NCBI GenBank assembly: GCA_027704905.1
Contig: JANIIK010000514.1
Location: 30,001 to 94,000, forward strand
Source: Muraenolepis orangiensis
Taxonomy: Eukaryota; Chordata; Actinopteri; Gadiformes; Muraenolepididae
DNA length: 64,000 bases
Direction: 5' to 3'
Of this stretch, positions 34,037 to 45,847 are shown piece by piece. The notes beneath the pieces were generated by a model. It saw nothing but the letters and a program-made list of their open reading frames with translations. It made no database searches and was not told where the DNA came from. Made by a program: the position numbers and the translations under genes. Within the stretch, counting starts at the first letter, position 1, and every line of letters begins with the position of its first letter.

Positions 34037-35324
34037 CATACATTTCTGACTTTATAATAACTGTTGTCTAAATTTTCAACGGAACATCTTACAATATATT
34101 TTGGGTAATGTTCAATGGCAGATCTTACATTCAATTAGGCAAGAATAAGCCACCCACACCAATACAGCCAATTCTTCCCTGGTGGTCTAGTGGTTAGGAT
34201 TCGGGTTCGATTCCCGGTCAGGGAACATACATTTATGACTTTCTAATAACTGTTGTCTAAATGTTCAATGGAAGATCTTACAATAAATTACGCCCTCATG
34301 TTCAATGGCAGATATTACATTCAATTAGGCAAGAATAAGCCACCCACTCCAATAAAGCCATTGCTTCCCTGGTGGTCTAGTGGTTAGGATTCGGCGTTCG
34401 ATTCCTGTCCTGTCCTCATTCCCGATCAGGGAACATACATTTAAGACTTTCTAATAACTGTTGTCTAAATGTTCAACGGAAGATCTTACAATATATTTCG
34501 GGTAATGTTCAATGGCAGATCTTACATTCAATTAGGCAAGAATAAGCCACCCACTCCAATACAGCAAATTCTTCCCTGGTGGTCTAGTGGTTAGGATTCG
34601 GGTTCGATTCCCGGTCAGGTAACATACATTTATGACTTTCTAATAACTGTTGTCTAAATGTTCAACGGAAGATCTTACAATATATTTTGGGTAATGTTCA
34701 ATGGCAGATCTTACATTCTATTAGGCAAGAATAAGCCACCCACTCCAATTCAGCCAACTCTTCCCTTGTGGTCTAGTGGTTAGGATTCGGGTTCGATTCC
34801 CGGTCAGGGAACATACATTTATGACTTTCTAATAACTGTTGTCTAAATGTTAAACGGAAGATATTACAATAAATTACACCCTCATGTTCAATGGCAGATA
34901 TTACATTCAATTAGGAAAGAATAAGCCACCCACTCCAATACAGCCAATGCTTCCCTGCTGGTCTAGTGGTTAGGATTCGATTCCCGGTCAGGGAACATAC
35001 ATTTATGACTTTCTAATAACTGTTGTCTAATTGTTCAACGGAAGATCTTACAATATATTTCGGGTAATGTTCAATGACAGATCTTACATTCTATTAGGCA
35101 AGAATAAGCCACCCACTCCAATTCAGCCAACTCTTCCCTAGTGGTCTAGTGGTTAGGATTCGGGTTCGATTCCCGGTCAGGGAACATACATTTATGACTT
35201 TCTAATAACTGTTGTCTACATGTTCAACGGAAGATCTTACAATAAATTACACCCTCATGTTCAATGGCAGATATTACATTCAATTAGGCAAGAATAAGCC
35301 ACCCACTCCAATACAGCCAATTCT

Positions 35325-35396
35325 TCCCTGGTGGCCTAGTGGTTAGGATTCGGCGCTCTCACCGCCGTGGCCCGGGTTCGATTCCCGGTCAGGGAA
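35325..35396 (+). tRNA. tRNA-Glu(CTC), A-box variant
   Basis: As 27052 but with GGCCTAGTGG in the D arm, a change in the D stem and A box. It otherwise folds fully. Confidence 0.7.
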
Positions 35397-35847
35397 CATA
35401 CATTTATGACTTTCTAATAACTGTTGTCTAAATGTTCAACGGAAGATCTTACAATATATTTCGGGTTATGTTCAATGGCAGATCTTACATTCTATTAGGC
35501 AAGAATAAGCCACCCACTCCAATACAGCCAACTCTTCCCTAGTGGTCTAGTGGTTAGGATTCGGGTTCGATTCCCGGTCAGGGAACATACATTTATGACT
35601 TTCTAATAACTGTTGTCTAAATGTTCAACGGAAGATCTTACAATAAATTACACCCTCATGTTCAATGGCAGATATTACATTCAATTAGGCAAGAATAAGC
35701 CACCCACTCCAATACAGCCAAGTCTTCCCTAGTGGTCTAGTGGTTAGGATTCGGCGTTCGATTCCTGTTCAGGTAACATACATTTAAGACTTTCTAATAA
35801 CTTGTCTAAATGTTCAATGGAAGATCTTACAATAAATTACGCCCTCA

Positions 35848-35865
35848 TGCACTGTAAACCCGAAT
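35848..35865 (+). repeat. Target duplication and left terminal inverted repeat, copy 2
   Basis: Identical to the left junction of copy 1. Confidence 0.82.
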
Positions 35866-36523
35866 GTTCAAAGTAATCAAATAGATTAAGTAGTGTGTAC
35901 TCAAAGTTTCAAAAAAGTTCTACGAACTCAAAAATGTTGAGTTTGTGTGACTTGTCGTCCTTTTTTGAGTAACTGCAACTTAACTTGATTGATTAACTTG
36001 ATTGACTTGAACTATTTGTGTATTAAGTAAGCATAACTTAAAAGCATAACTTAAGCACGATAATTAAATAATTAAATCATAATTATAATAATATAATAAT
36101 ATATAATAATAATAAAATAAAATAAAATAATTTAAATAATTAAGTAATTACATATTCAAAATGATAAATTCCACTGATTTCTATTGTTTCAACATTCATG
36201 TGTCTGATGTCAGTAACATTATAGTGGGTATTGGGGAGGACTTTAAAGGACTGTATATGATGACTCTGTATATCGCGCGCACTCGCACTCGTGTCGGTCA
36301 GAACACAAGACAAGAGGTACGATCTTTGGTCTTTAATCCACATGGCATGGGTTCTTCTGGCATTTATCTGGGGTTGGGTGTGTGGTATATACTCATGGAA
36401 GCAGTGATTCCTGTGGAATTGATCTCATGGGTGTCAGACGGGGGGGGATTCAGGTCGCGATGGCCAGCGGTGGGGGTGGGGGGGAGGGTGGCGGCGGGAC
36501 TTCAGGTCCGAACGGGGGGGGGG

Positions 36524-36567
36524 CGTTAACGGCGACGCGTTAGTAACGCATTAACCTTGACAGCCCT
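36524..36567 (-). mobile_element. Possible hAT-type terminal fragment, copy 2
   Basis: Same sequence as 29778-29821, carried along in the duplication. Confidence 0.4.
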
Positions 36568-36676
36568 ATTCTTTATTATCAAATGTATGGTGTGGCGGCA
36601 AGGTTTTAGCCGTGGAAACCTTACCAGCGGAAACGCACACATTGGTCTAGTCGCCACCCTTGAGGGTCAGACGATG

Positions 36677-36806
36677 TTTCAGCAACACGCCCCTCCCCCC
36701 TCCATGAACTGTTTCAGCAACACGCCCCTCCCCCCTCCATGAACTGTTTCAGCAACACCCCCCTCCCCCCTCCATGAACTGTTTCAGCAACACGCCCTTC
36801 TCCCCT
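36677..36806 (+). repeat. 35-bp minisatellite, copy 2
   Basis: Same unit count and sequence as at 29931. Confidence 0.85.
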
Positions 36807-37071
36807 TGACGGGCGGTTTCAACCCACCCCCCACCCCCATTTGATTCGCTCCACCCCCCTCCCCCCTCCACCACTCCACCGCGATCATTTGCTCTCCTCC
36901 CCCCAACCGCGTTGAAGAACTCCAAGATCTTGTCCAAAGTGCATGGTAAGTTACTTAAAGTATTAATTAATTAATAGATACATCACATACATTATACCAA
37001 TTATAGTTAGTTATTTCTGCTCATTTAATCTACCTGATTTAAAAATATAATTTCGCTCAATTGTTCTCGCT

Positions 37072-37268
37072 AGTCTGGCATGTTGGTGTAGTGCAGAGCA
37101 CATGAGGCTCATGTAACGTTGCACTATTCAGCAGGAATGCTTGAAACCTACTCTTTTTCTTATCTTTATGCACCACGGAGATATATTGCTGTCTTCAACA
37201 ATTGTACTCTTTGTAAGTCGCTTTGGATAAAAGCGTCTGACAAATGCCCTAAATGTAATGTAAATGTA
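37072..37268 (+). mobile_element. tRNA-derived SINE, teleost type, copy 2
   Basis: Same SINE, present because the surrounding element was duplicated. Confidence 0.75.
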
Positions 37269-37625
37269 TTCAGGTTATGGGAAAATGAATCTTGTTTTTA
37301 AGAGCTAACTCTGGTTACTAACTTTTACTATCTAAACCAAACCGAAGCCCAAAACGGTGATAAAATTTCGAGCACGTGGTTTCCTTCCATTCATGGTGGT
37401 TAGAACACGTGTAAGGGATAACTTATGGCTAGCTGGTCATTAGCTAGCCAGCTGGCTTTTACAGCCTAGGTTTCCGACCGCACAGCAGTGTTGTGTATTC
37501 TGTATTCCATGGTCATGTTTTTGTAAGCTAATAGTAATGAACTTTTTGTTATATTGAGTTGTAAGTAATTCTGGTTTGAATGTTGTTGATGGAGGTCTAA
37601 ACTTTGTCATTTTTTTTCCTTTCAG

Positions 37626-39461
37626 GTGGCTTGTTCCGATATGGTCTGGCAGTGTAAGTTGTGCGCTCCTTCTTTCACTTCCAGAATACAGTTATTTAAA
37701 CACTACAGACTGCAGCACAGCCCTCTTCCATGCCTCTATACTGATTGCGTGTGTACATTTCAGTCATCATTCAGCAGTTGAGGCAGACAATTGCTGAAGA
37801 ACTGAAGAAGACTGAGAAGAACCTGCCTCTCATTACCAAGATGATGCAGACCACATTTGCCCTGCGCGGACAGACCATAGTAAACTCCTGCCCACCAGTG
37901 AACGAGCTCATGGACCTGGCCTGCTCTTAAAATAGAGTGTGGTAATATGGATATTTTTTTCCTGTGTTAACATATTGCACATTCTGTGTGGTTTAAAGTG
38001 AAAGTTGTGGTTCTTACTCATTTGGCGGCTATTTGCTGCGTTATAGAAGTTTAAGAGATCCTCCAAGTTGAACTGACTAATTGATGTTGATGTATTGTCC
38101 TGATGCTGTTTTTAAATGTAGGTGTATGCAGAGTTCCAGATGGTTACAAACCGGAACCTGCCCAACACCTTCTACGCAGAGCTTGACCGCCATATTCGTA
38201 GACTGATGACGTTATTTCGACAGAAGGCGACCAAAACTGGGACCACAGCAGTTGCGTTGGCAGACATTTTACGAATCCACGATGAACAGGTGAATAGATT
38301 ATTATACATGTCGTAGGTTGAACATCTAACATTGGACAGCTTCAATGATTCAAATGAGCTTTTACATTTTACAACTAGTCCACTTTGTGTTTGCTATTTG
38401 TCTGATTGCATTAAAGATGTGTAGAGGTTATTTGTGGACATATGTTCTGATTGGACTGTTTAAAATCAACATTGTTCAGTAAACTTTTCAGTATATACAC
38501 TTCTGTTTTTTATCTTAATAGGAAATCCATGACATCCACACCAGGCGCACCACTGTTCTCCATGCACTTCCTGTGTATCTGAACGAGGAAGTCTCTGGAT
38601 TTTTCAGAACCTGCACAGTGAGTCTCCTTAAATAATGAACAGTACCACTGTATATTAAGTGAACAGTTAATCAAAATACTAACATGTTTTAGGACTTACC
38701 CTTGTTTAGTCTATCCATACAGTTTGTGTGATTTGGAGAGGTATGGTCTGTTTTATTTCACCCTACTACAAATGAACTGGCTTGGTGTTTTGTTCAAAGC
38801 GACAAGAAGTTTAGTAAAACATTTTCCTGTATGTGTTCTTGAGCTTAGTATCAGTCTATCTCCCGCCACTTAGATTCTCTGGTAACTTGGCTGATTCCTG
38901 TGTCCAGAACACGCATCTTCTGTTTTTACTTACAACTTACAAACATAACTCCATATACTTAGCTTTGTGCTGCACCAGCAGTACTTAAATGATAAGGAGA
39001 GATGATTTGTCAACAACAATAACCAAAAAAAAACGTTATAAAATAAATGAAGTACTATTTTATGGAAAAAATAATTCTATTTAACTCTTATATTAGTAGA
39101 AACCATGGATTAGTTTGTGATTAGTATGTCTCTTTCATTCATTCAGGAGCCTGATGAGCCAGAGCTTGACGATGTTGCTGTGGCCCTCCTTACTGTCATC
39201 AGTGACCATGACACAAGTCCAGTTCACTACCAGCCTGTGAAAATCTCTGTCGTCCTCGAAAGTGACATCGTGATCAGCCTCCCCAGATTTGGTGATGCCT
39301 TCCTGGTCATGTTTGGACTGATTTATGCACTACACCTCAGCTATCCTAAAGCGCTGACCAACACTTTTGAATTCGTTCAGAAGATTGTACTTGGTCTAGA
39401 AGCTGGTAAACTGTCGCCCAGGTTGCAGACACTCAAGAATGACTTGATGATAAATGTGTAG
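37626..39461 (+). pseudogene. Captured multi-exon host-like gene fragment, copy 2
   Basis: Same structure as 30880-32715: finger exon from 37626 (ATG 37641), broken segment to 37930, exons 38122-38289, 38522-38617 and 39147-39461. The only coding difference noticed in the last exon is a silent TTT to TTC at a Phe codon. Both copies carry the same stops, so the breaks predate the duplication. Confidence 0.65.
39147..39461 (+). pseudogene. Terminal exon of captured gene, copy 2
   Basis: Encodes the same residues as the exon at 32401. Confidence 0.6.
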
Positions 39462-39815
39462 AAAGGATGTGGGGTGAGGTATTATTATTGTGAATCAAAG
39501 TTCTTTCCCTTTGTCACAATAATGCCTTAAGAAGTAAGCAAAGAACTTTGATTCAGAAGGCCTTCAATAATACCTCACTGAGGTATCCTTCTTTCTACAC
39601 ATTTATCAATAGGCCTACTACACAATGTGCACTGTTTCTATTTTTCTATTTGTTTTTATTTTATTTGCCATATTTAACTGTTGTAAAGTTGTTTATTATA
39701 GTGATTATATTGTATTTATGTTTGACTTGTGTACATAAAACTATTTTTTATTAAGTTCAAATAATGTGGTTGTGTACTTATTTTTTTAAGTTCTGTTAAC
39801 TTATTCCCACGGATA

Positions 39816-40204
39816 GAAAACTGAAAACTTTAAGTCGTAGTAACTGAATATAATCAAGTAGCACCCAATCAAAACTTTTGAGTTCTGAAAACTGACAACT
39901 TTAAGTCATAGTAACTTAAATTAGTTAAGTAGCACCTAATCAAAACTTTTGAGTTCTGAAAACTGACAACTTTAAGTCATAGTAACTTAAATTAGTTAAG
40001 TAGCACCTAATCAAAAGTTTTGAGTTCTGAGAACTCAAAACATTTGAGTTCTGTGAACTCAAAACTTTTGAGTTCTGAGAACTCAAAACTTGAGTTCTCA
40101 GAACTCAAAACTTTTGAGTACTGAGAACTTGAGTTTTTTGAGTTGATAAACTCAAAAATTTTGAGGCAAGTCATTGCCTCAAAATTTTTGAGTTCTGCTA
40201 ACTT
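39816..40204. repeat. Right subterminal repeats of the transposon, copy 2
   Basis: Same 71-bp repeats and palindromes as 33077-33465, with a G to T change in one palindrome (AAAATTTTGAGG instead of AAAATGTTGAGG). Confidence 0.75.
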
Positions 40205-40222
40205 ATTCGGTTTTACAGTGTG
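40205..40222 (-). repeat. Right terminal inverted repeat and target duplication, copy 2
   Basis: Identical to the right junction of copy 1. Confidence 0.82.
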
Positions 40223-40492
40223 TTCAATGGCAGATATTACATTCAATTAGGCAAGAATAAGCCACCCACTCCATTAAGCCAATGCTTTTCTGGTGGTCTA
40301 GTGGTTAGGATTCGGCGTTCGATTCCTGTCCTGTCCTCATTCCCTGTCAGGGAACATACATTTAAGACTTTCTAAAAACTTGTCTAAATGTTCAACGGAA
40401 CATCTTTCAATAAATTACACCCTCATGTTCAATGGCAGATATTACATTCAATTAGGCAAGAATAAGCCACCCACTCCAATACAGCCAAAGCT

Positions 40493-40564
40493 TCCCTGGT
40501 GGTCTAGTGGTTAGGATTCGGCGCTCTCACTGCTGCGGCCCGGGTTCGATTCCCGGTCAGGGAA
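40493..40564 (+). tRNA. tRNA-Glu(CTC), anticodon-stem wobbles
   Basis: Consensus except ACTGCTGCGG on the 3' side of the anticodon stem, which still pairs through two G·U wobbles. The D loop is normal, unlike the related copy at 24514. Confidence 0.8.
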
Positions 40565-40703
40565 CATACATTTATGACTTTCTAATAACTGTTGTCTAAA
40601 TGTTCAACGGAAGATCTTACAATATATTTCGGGTAATGTTCAATGGCAGATCTTACATTCAATTAGGCAAGAATAAGCCACCCACTCCAATCCAGCCAAT
40701 GCT

Positions 40704-40775
40704 TCCCTGGTGGTCTAGTGGTTAGGATTCGGCCCTCTCACCACCGCGGCCCGGGTTCGATTCCCGGTTAGGGAA
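40704..40775 (+). pseudogene. tRNA-Glu(CTC)-like, 72 nt, anticodon stem mispaired
   Basis: Same sequence type as 5717 (CGGCC/CACCG), far from it in the array. This shows long-range exchange of units. Confidence 0.72.
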
Positions 40776-40913
40776 CATACATTTATGACTTTCTAATAAC
40801 TGTTGTCTAAATGTTCAACGGAAGATCTTACAATATATTTCGGGTAATGTTCAATGGCAGATCTTACATTTAATTTGGAAAGAATAAGCCACCCACTCCA
40901 TTAAGCCAATGGT

Positions 40914-40985
40914 TTACTGGTGGTCTAGTGGTTAGGATTCGGCGCTCTCACCGCTGCGGCCCGGGTTCGATTCCCGGTCTGGGAA
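40914..40985 (+). pseudogene. tRNA-Glu(CTC)-like, 72 nt, acceptor damaged
   Basis: The 5' strand TTACTGG against TCTGGGAA leaves several unpaired positions. The anticodon and T arms are good. Confidence 0.68.
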
Positions 40986-42272
40986 CATACATTTCTGACT
41001 TTATAATAACTGTTGTCTAAATTTTCAACGGAACATCTTACAATATATTTTGGGTAATGTTCAATGGCAGATCTTACATTCAATTAGGCAAGAATAAGCC
41101 ACCCACACCAATACAGCCAATTCTTCCCTGGTGGTCTAGTGGTTAGGATTCGGGTTCGATTCCCGGTCAGGGAACATACATTTATGACTTTCTAATAACT
41201 GTTGTCTAAATGTTCAATGGAAGATCTTACAATAAATTACGCCCTCATGTTCAATGGCAGATATTACATTCAATTAGGCAAGAATAAGCCACCCACTCCA
41301 ATAAAGCCATTGCTTCCCTGGTGGTCTAGTGGTTAGGATTCGGCGTTCGATTCCTGTCCTGTCCTCATTCCCGATCAGGGAACATACATTTAAGACTTTC
41401 TAATAACTGTTGTCTAAATGTTCAACGGAAGATCTTACAATATATTTCGGGTAATGTTCAATGGCAGATCTTACATTCAATTAGGCAAGAATAAGCCACC
41501 CACTCCAATACAGCAAATTCTTCCCTGGTGGTCTAGTGGTTAGGATTCGGGTTCGATTCCCGGTCAGGTAACATACATTTATGACTTTCTAATAACTGTT
41601 GTCTAAATGTTCAACGGAAGATCTTACAATATATTTTGGGTAATGTTCAATGGCAGATCTTACATTCTATTAGGCAAGAATAAGCCACCCACTCCAATTC
41701 AGCCAACTCTTCCCTAGTGGTCTAGTGGTTAGGATTCGGGTTCGATTCCCGGTCAGGGAACATACATTTATGACTTTCTAATAACTGTTGTCTAAATGTT
41801 AAACGGAAGATATTACAATAAATTACACCCTCATGTTCAATGGCAGATATTACATTCAATTAGGAAAGAATAAGCCACCCACTCCAATACAGCCAATGCT
41901 TCCCTGCTGGTCTAGTGGTTAGGATTCGATTCCCGGTCAGGGAACATACATTTATGACTTTCTAATAACTGTTGTCTAAATGTTCAACGGAAGATCTTAC
42001 AATATATTTCGGGTAATGTTCAATGGCAGATCTTACATTCTATTAGGCAATAATAAGCCACCCACTCCAATTCAGCCAACTCTTCCCTAGTGGTCTAGTG
42101 GGTAGGATTCGGGTTCGATTCCCGGTCAGGGAACATACATTTATGACTTTCTAATAACTGTTGTCTAAATGTTCAACGGAAGATCTTACAATATATTTCG
42201 GGTAATGTTCAATGGCAGATCTTACATTCAATTAGGCAAGAATAAGCCACCCACTCTAATACAGCCAATTCT

Positions 42273-42344
42273 TCCCTGGTGGTCTAGTGGTTAGGATTCG
42301 GCGCTCTCACCGCTGCGGCCCGGGTTCGATTCCCGGTCGGGGAA
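42273..42344 (+). tRNA. tRNA-Glu(CTC), wobble variant
   Basis: Same as 26484: TCGGGGAA acceptor end and CGCTG anticodon stem, with all stems paired. Confidence 0.82.
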
Positions 42345-42840
42345 CATACATTTATGACTTTCTAATAACTGTTGTCTAAATGTTCAACGGAAGATCTTAC
42401 AATATATTTCGGGTAATGTTCAATGGCAGATCTTACATTATATTAGGCAAGAATAAGCCACCCACTACAATTCAGCCGACGCTTCCCTATAGGTCTAGTG
42501 GTTAACGGGAACATACATTTATGACTTTCTAATAACTGTTGTCTAATTGTTCAACGGAAGATCTTACAATATATTTCGGGTAATGTTCAATGACAGATCT
42601 TACATTCTATTAGGCAAGAATAAGCCACCCACTCCAATTCAGCCAACTCTTCCCTAGTGGTCTAGTGGTTAGGATTCGGGTTCGATTCCCGGTCAGGGAA
42701 CATACATTTATGACTTTCTAATAACTGTTGTCTACATGTTCAACGGAAGATCTTACAATAAATTACACCCTCATGTTCAATGGCAGATATTACATTCAAT
42801 TAGGCAAGAATAAGCCACCCACTCCAATACAGCCAATTCT

Positions 42841-42912
42841 TCCCTGGTGGCCTAGTGGTTAGGATTCGGCGCTCTCACCGCCGTGGCCCGGGTTCGATTC
42901 CCGGTCAGGGAA
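42841..42912 (+). tRNA. tRNA-Glu(CTC), A-box variant
   Basis: Same as 35325 (GGCCTAGTGG). Its 1949-bp neighbour at 44790 has the normal A box. Confidence 0.7.
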
Positions 42913-43051
42913 CATACATTTATGACTTTCTAATAACTGTTGTCTAAATGTTCAACGGAAGATCTTACAATATATTTCGGGTTATGTTCAATGGCAGATC
43001 TTACATTCAATTTGGCAAGAATAAGCCACCCACTCCAATACAACCAATGCT

Positions 43052-43123
43052 TCCCTGGTGGTCTAGTGGTTAGGATTCGGCGCTCTCACCGCCGCGGCCC
43101 GGGTTTGATTCCCGGTCAGGGAA
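43052..43123 (+). pseudogene. tRNA-Glu(CTC)-like, C56U subfamily
   Basis: Consensus except T for C56 in the T loop (GGTTTGATTCC). This position is near universal in tRNA and central to the B box. Confidence 0.72.
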
Positions 43124-43826
43124 CATACATTTATGACTTTCTAATAACTGTTGTCTACATGTTCAACGGAAGATCTTACAATAAATTACACCCTCATGTT
43201 CAATGGCAGATATTACATTCAATTAGGCAAGAATAAGCCACCCACTCCAATACAGCCGACGCTTCCCTATAGGTCTAGTAGTTAACGGGAACATACATTT
43301 ATGACTTTCTAATAACTGTTGTCTACATGTTCAACGGAAGATCTTACAATAAATTACACCCTCATGTTCAATGGCAGATATTACATTCAATTAGGCAAGA
43401 ATAAGCCACCCACTCCAATACCGCCAATACTTCCCTGGTGGTCTAGTGGTTAGGATTCGGCGTTCGATTCCTGTTCAGGTAACATACATTTAAGACTTTC
43501 TAATAACTTGTCTAAATGTTCAATGGAAGATCTTACAATAAATTACGCCCTCATGTTCAATGGCAGATATTACATTCAATTAGGCAAGAATAAGCCACCC
43601 ACTCCAATACAGCCATTGCTTCCCTGGTGGTCTAGTGGTTAGGATTCGGCGTTCGATTCCTGTCCTGTCCTCATTCCCGGTCAGGGAACATACACTTAAG
43701 ACTTTCTAATAACTTGTCTAAATGTTCAACGGAAGATCTTTCAATAAATTACACCCTCATGTTCAATGGCAGATATTACATTCAATTAGGCAAGAATAAG
43801 CCACCCACTCCAATACAGCCAAAGCT

Positions 43827-43898
43827 TCCCTGGTGGTCTAGTGGTTAGGATTCGGCGCTCTCACCGCCGCGGCCCGGGTTTGATTCCCGGTCAGGGAA
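43827..43898 (+). pseudogene. tRNA-Glu(CTC)-like, C56U subfamily
   Basis: Identical to 43052 within the tRNA. Its upstream sequence is CAAAGC rather than CAATGC, so two different units carry the change. Confidence 0.72.
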
Positions 43899-44789
43899 CA
43901 TACATTTATGACTTTCTAATAACTGTTGTCTAAATGTTCAACGGAAGATCTTACAATATATTTCGGGTAATGTTCAATGGCAGATCTTACATTCAATTAG
44001 GCAAGAATAAGCAACCCACTCCAATACAGCAAATTCTTCCCTGGTGGTCTAGTGGTTAGGATTCGGGTTCGATTCCCGGTCAGGTAACATACATTTATGA
44101 CTTTCTAATAACTGTTGTCTAAATGTTCAACGGAAGATCTTACAATATATTTCGGGTAATGTTCAATGGCAGATCTTACATTCTATTAGGCAAGAATAAG
44201 CCACCCACTCCAATTCAGCCAACTGTTCCCTAGTGGTCTAGTGGTTAGGATTCGGGTTTGATTCCCGGTCAGGGAACATACATTTATGACTTTCTAATAA
44301 CTGTTGTCTAAATGTTCAACGGAAGATCTTACAATAAATTACACCCTCATGTTCAATGGCAGATATTACATTAAATTAGGAAAGAATAAGCCACCCACTC
44401 CAATACAGCCAATGCTTCCCTGCTGGTCTAGTGGTTAGGATTCGATTCCCGGTCAGGGAACATACATTTATGACTTTCTAATAACTGTTGTCTAAATGTT
44501 CAACGGAAGATCTTACAATATATTTCGGGTAATGTTCAATGGCAGATCTTACATTCTATCAGGCAAGAATAAGCCACCCACTCCAATTCAGCCAAGTCTT
44601 CCCTAGTGGTCTAGTGGTTAGGATTCGGGTTCGATTCCCGGTCAGGGAACATACATTTATGACTTTCTAATAACTGTTGTCTACATGTTCAACGGAAGAT
44701 CTTACAATAAATTACACCCTCATGTTCAATGGCAGATATTACATTCAATTAGGCAAGAATAAGCCACCCACTCCAATACAGCCAATTCT

Positions 44790-44861
44790 TCCCTGGTGGT
44801 CTAGTGGTTAGGATTCGGCGCTCTCACCGCCGTGGCCCGGGTTCGATTCCCGGTCAGGGAA
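44790..44861 (+). tRNA. tRNA-Glu(CTC), one variable-region change
   Basis: Same as 27052 (CGCCGTGG). Promoter boxes and all stems are intact. Confidence 0.86.
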
Positions 44862-45000
44862 CATACATTTATGACTTTCTAATAACTGTTGTCTAAATGT
44901 TCAACGGAAGATCTTACAATATATTTCGGGTTATGTTCAATGGCAGATCTTACATTCAATTTGGCAAGAATAAGCCACCCACTCCAATACAACCAATGCT

Positions 45001-45072
45001 TCCCTGGTGGTCTAGTGGTTAGGATTCGGCGCTCTCACCGCCGCGGCCCGGGTTTGATTCCCGGTCAGGGAA
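45001..45072 (+). pseudogene. tRNA-Glu(CTC)-like, C56U subfamily
   Basis: 1949-bp duplicate of 43052. Confidence 0.72.
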
Positions 45073-45775
45073 CATACATTTATGACTTTCTAATAACTGT
45101 TGTCTACATGTTCAACGGAAGATCTTACAATAAATTACACCCTCATGTTCAATGGCAGATATTACATTCAATTAGGCAAGAATAAGCCACCCACTCCAAT
45201 ACAGCCGACGCTTCCCTATAGGTCTAGTGGTTAACGGGAACATACATTTATGACTTTCTAATAACTGTTGTCTACATGTTCAACGGAAGATCTTACAATA
45301 AATTACACCCTCATGTTCAATGGCAGATATTACATTCAATTAGGCAAGAATAAGCCACCCACTCCAATACAGCCAATACTTCCCTGGTGGTCTAGTGGTT
45401 AGGATTCGGCGTTCGATTCCAGTTCAGGTAACATACATTTAAGACTTTCTAATAACTTGTCTAAATGTTCAATGGAAGATCTTACAATAAATTACGCCCT
45501 CATGTTCAATGGCAGATATTACATTCAATTAGGCAAGAATAAGCCACCCACTCCAATACAGCCATTGCTTCCCTGGTGGTCTAGTGGTTAGGATTCGGCG
45601 TTCGATTCCTGTCCTGTCCTCATTCCCGGTCAGGGAACATACACTTAAGACTTTCTAATAACTTGTCTAAATGTTCAACGGAAGATCTTTCAATAAATTA
45701 CACCCTCATGTTCAATGGCAGATATTACATTCAATTAGGCAAGAATAAGCCACCCACTCCAATACAGCCAAAGCT

Positions 45776-45847
45776 TCCCTGGTGGTCTAGTGGTTAGGAT
45801 TCGGCGCTCTCACCGCCGCGGCCCGGGTTTGATTCCCGGTCAGGGAA
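45776..45847 (+). pseudogene. tRNA-Glu(CTC)-like, C56U subfamily
   Basis: 1949-bp duplicate of 43827. Confidence 0.72.

Larger units (their letters stand above)
33484..35847 (+). repeat. tRNA-Glu array between the two transposon copies
   Basis: About 2.4 kb of array, including full-length copies at 33754, 33965 and 35325. It matches 24.9-27.1 kb and 40.9-42.9 kb but lacks the units equivalent to 26484/42273, so an internal stretch has been lost near 35.03 kb. The last 450 bp or so match the left flank of the first transposon. Confidence 0.85.
35850..40220 (+). mobile_element. CACTG-ended DNA transposon, copy 2, non-autonomous
   Basis: A 4371-bp near-identical copy of the element at 29103. 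I noticed only about eight differences, including nine against eight Gs at 29693/36440, a 7-bp deletion near 39630, and a few substitutions. Its flanking array sequence is the same as that of copy 1, so it arose by duplication of the surrounding array and not by a second insertion. Confidence 0.82.
35400..40450 (+). repeat. Duplicated segment carrying the transposon, copy 2
   Basis: Partner of 28660-33710. Both junctions and all nested insertions are shared, so the duplication happened after every one of those events. Confidence 0.78.
40223..42700 (+). repeat. tRNA-Glu array right of the second transposon copy
   Basis: Full-length copies at 40493, 40704, 40914 and 42273 with deleted units between. 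The first 215 bp or so match the right flank of the first transposon (from 33484). Homology then switches to other array blocks, which places the right edge of the duplication near 33.71/40.45 kb. The stretch from 40914 onward parallels 25125-27000. Confidence 0.83.

Noticed and set aside
29103..40220. Two independent transposon insertions at a preferred target
   Set aside because: Flanks on both sides match for hundreds of bases beyond the unit consensus, including private variants, so a block duplication explains both copies.
42940..43236. Repeated 60-98 codon open frames in the array, with peptides such as GGLVVRIRRSHRRGPGSIPG
   Set aside because: They are conceptual translations of the spacer and the tRNA-Glu gene itself. 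They recur only because the DNA repeats, have no codon-level constraint, and change frame wherever a unit has an indel. I did not annotate any as a protein.
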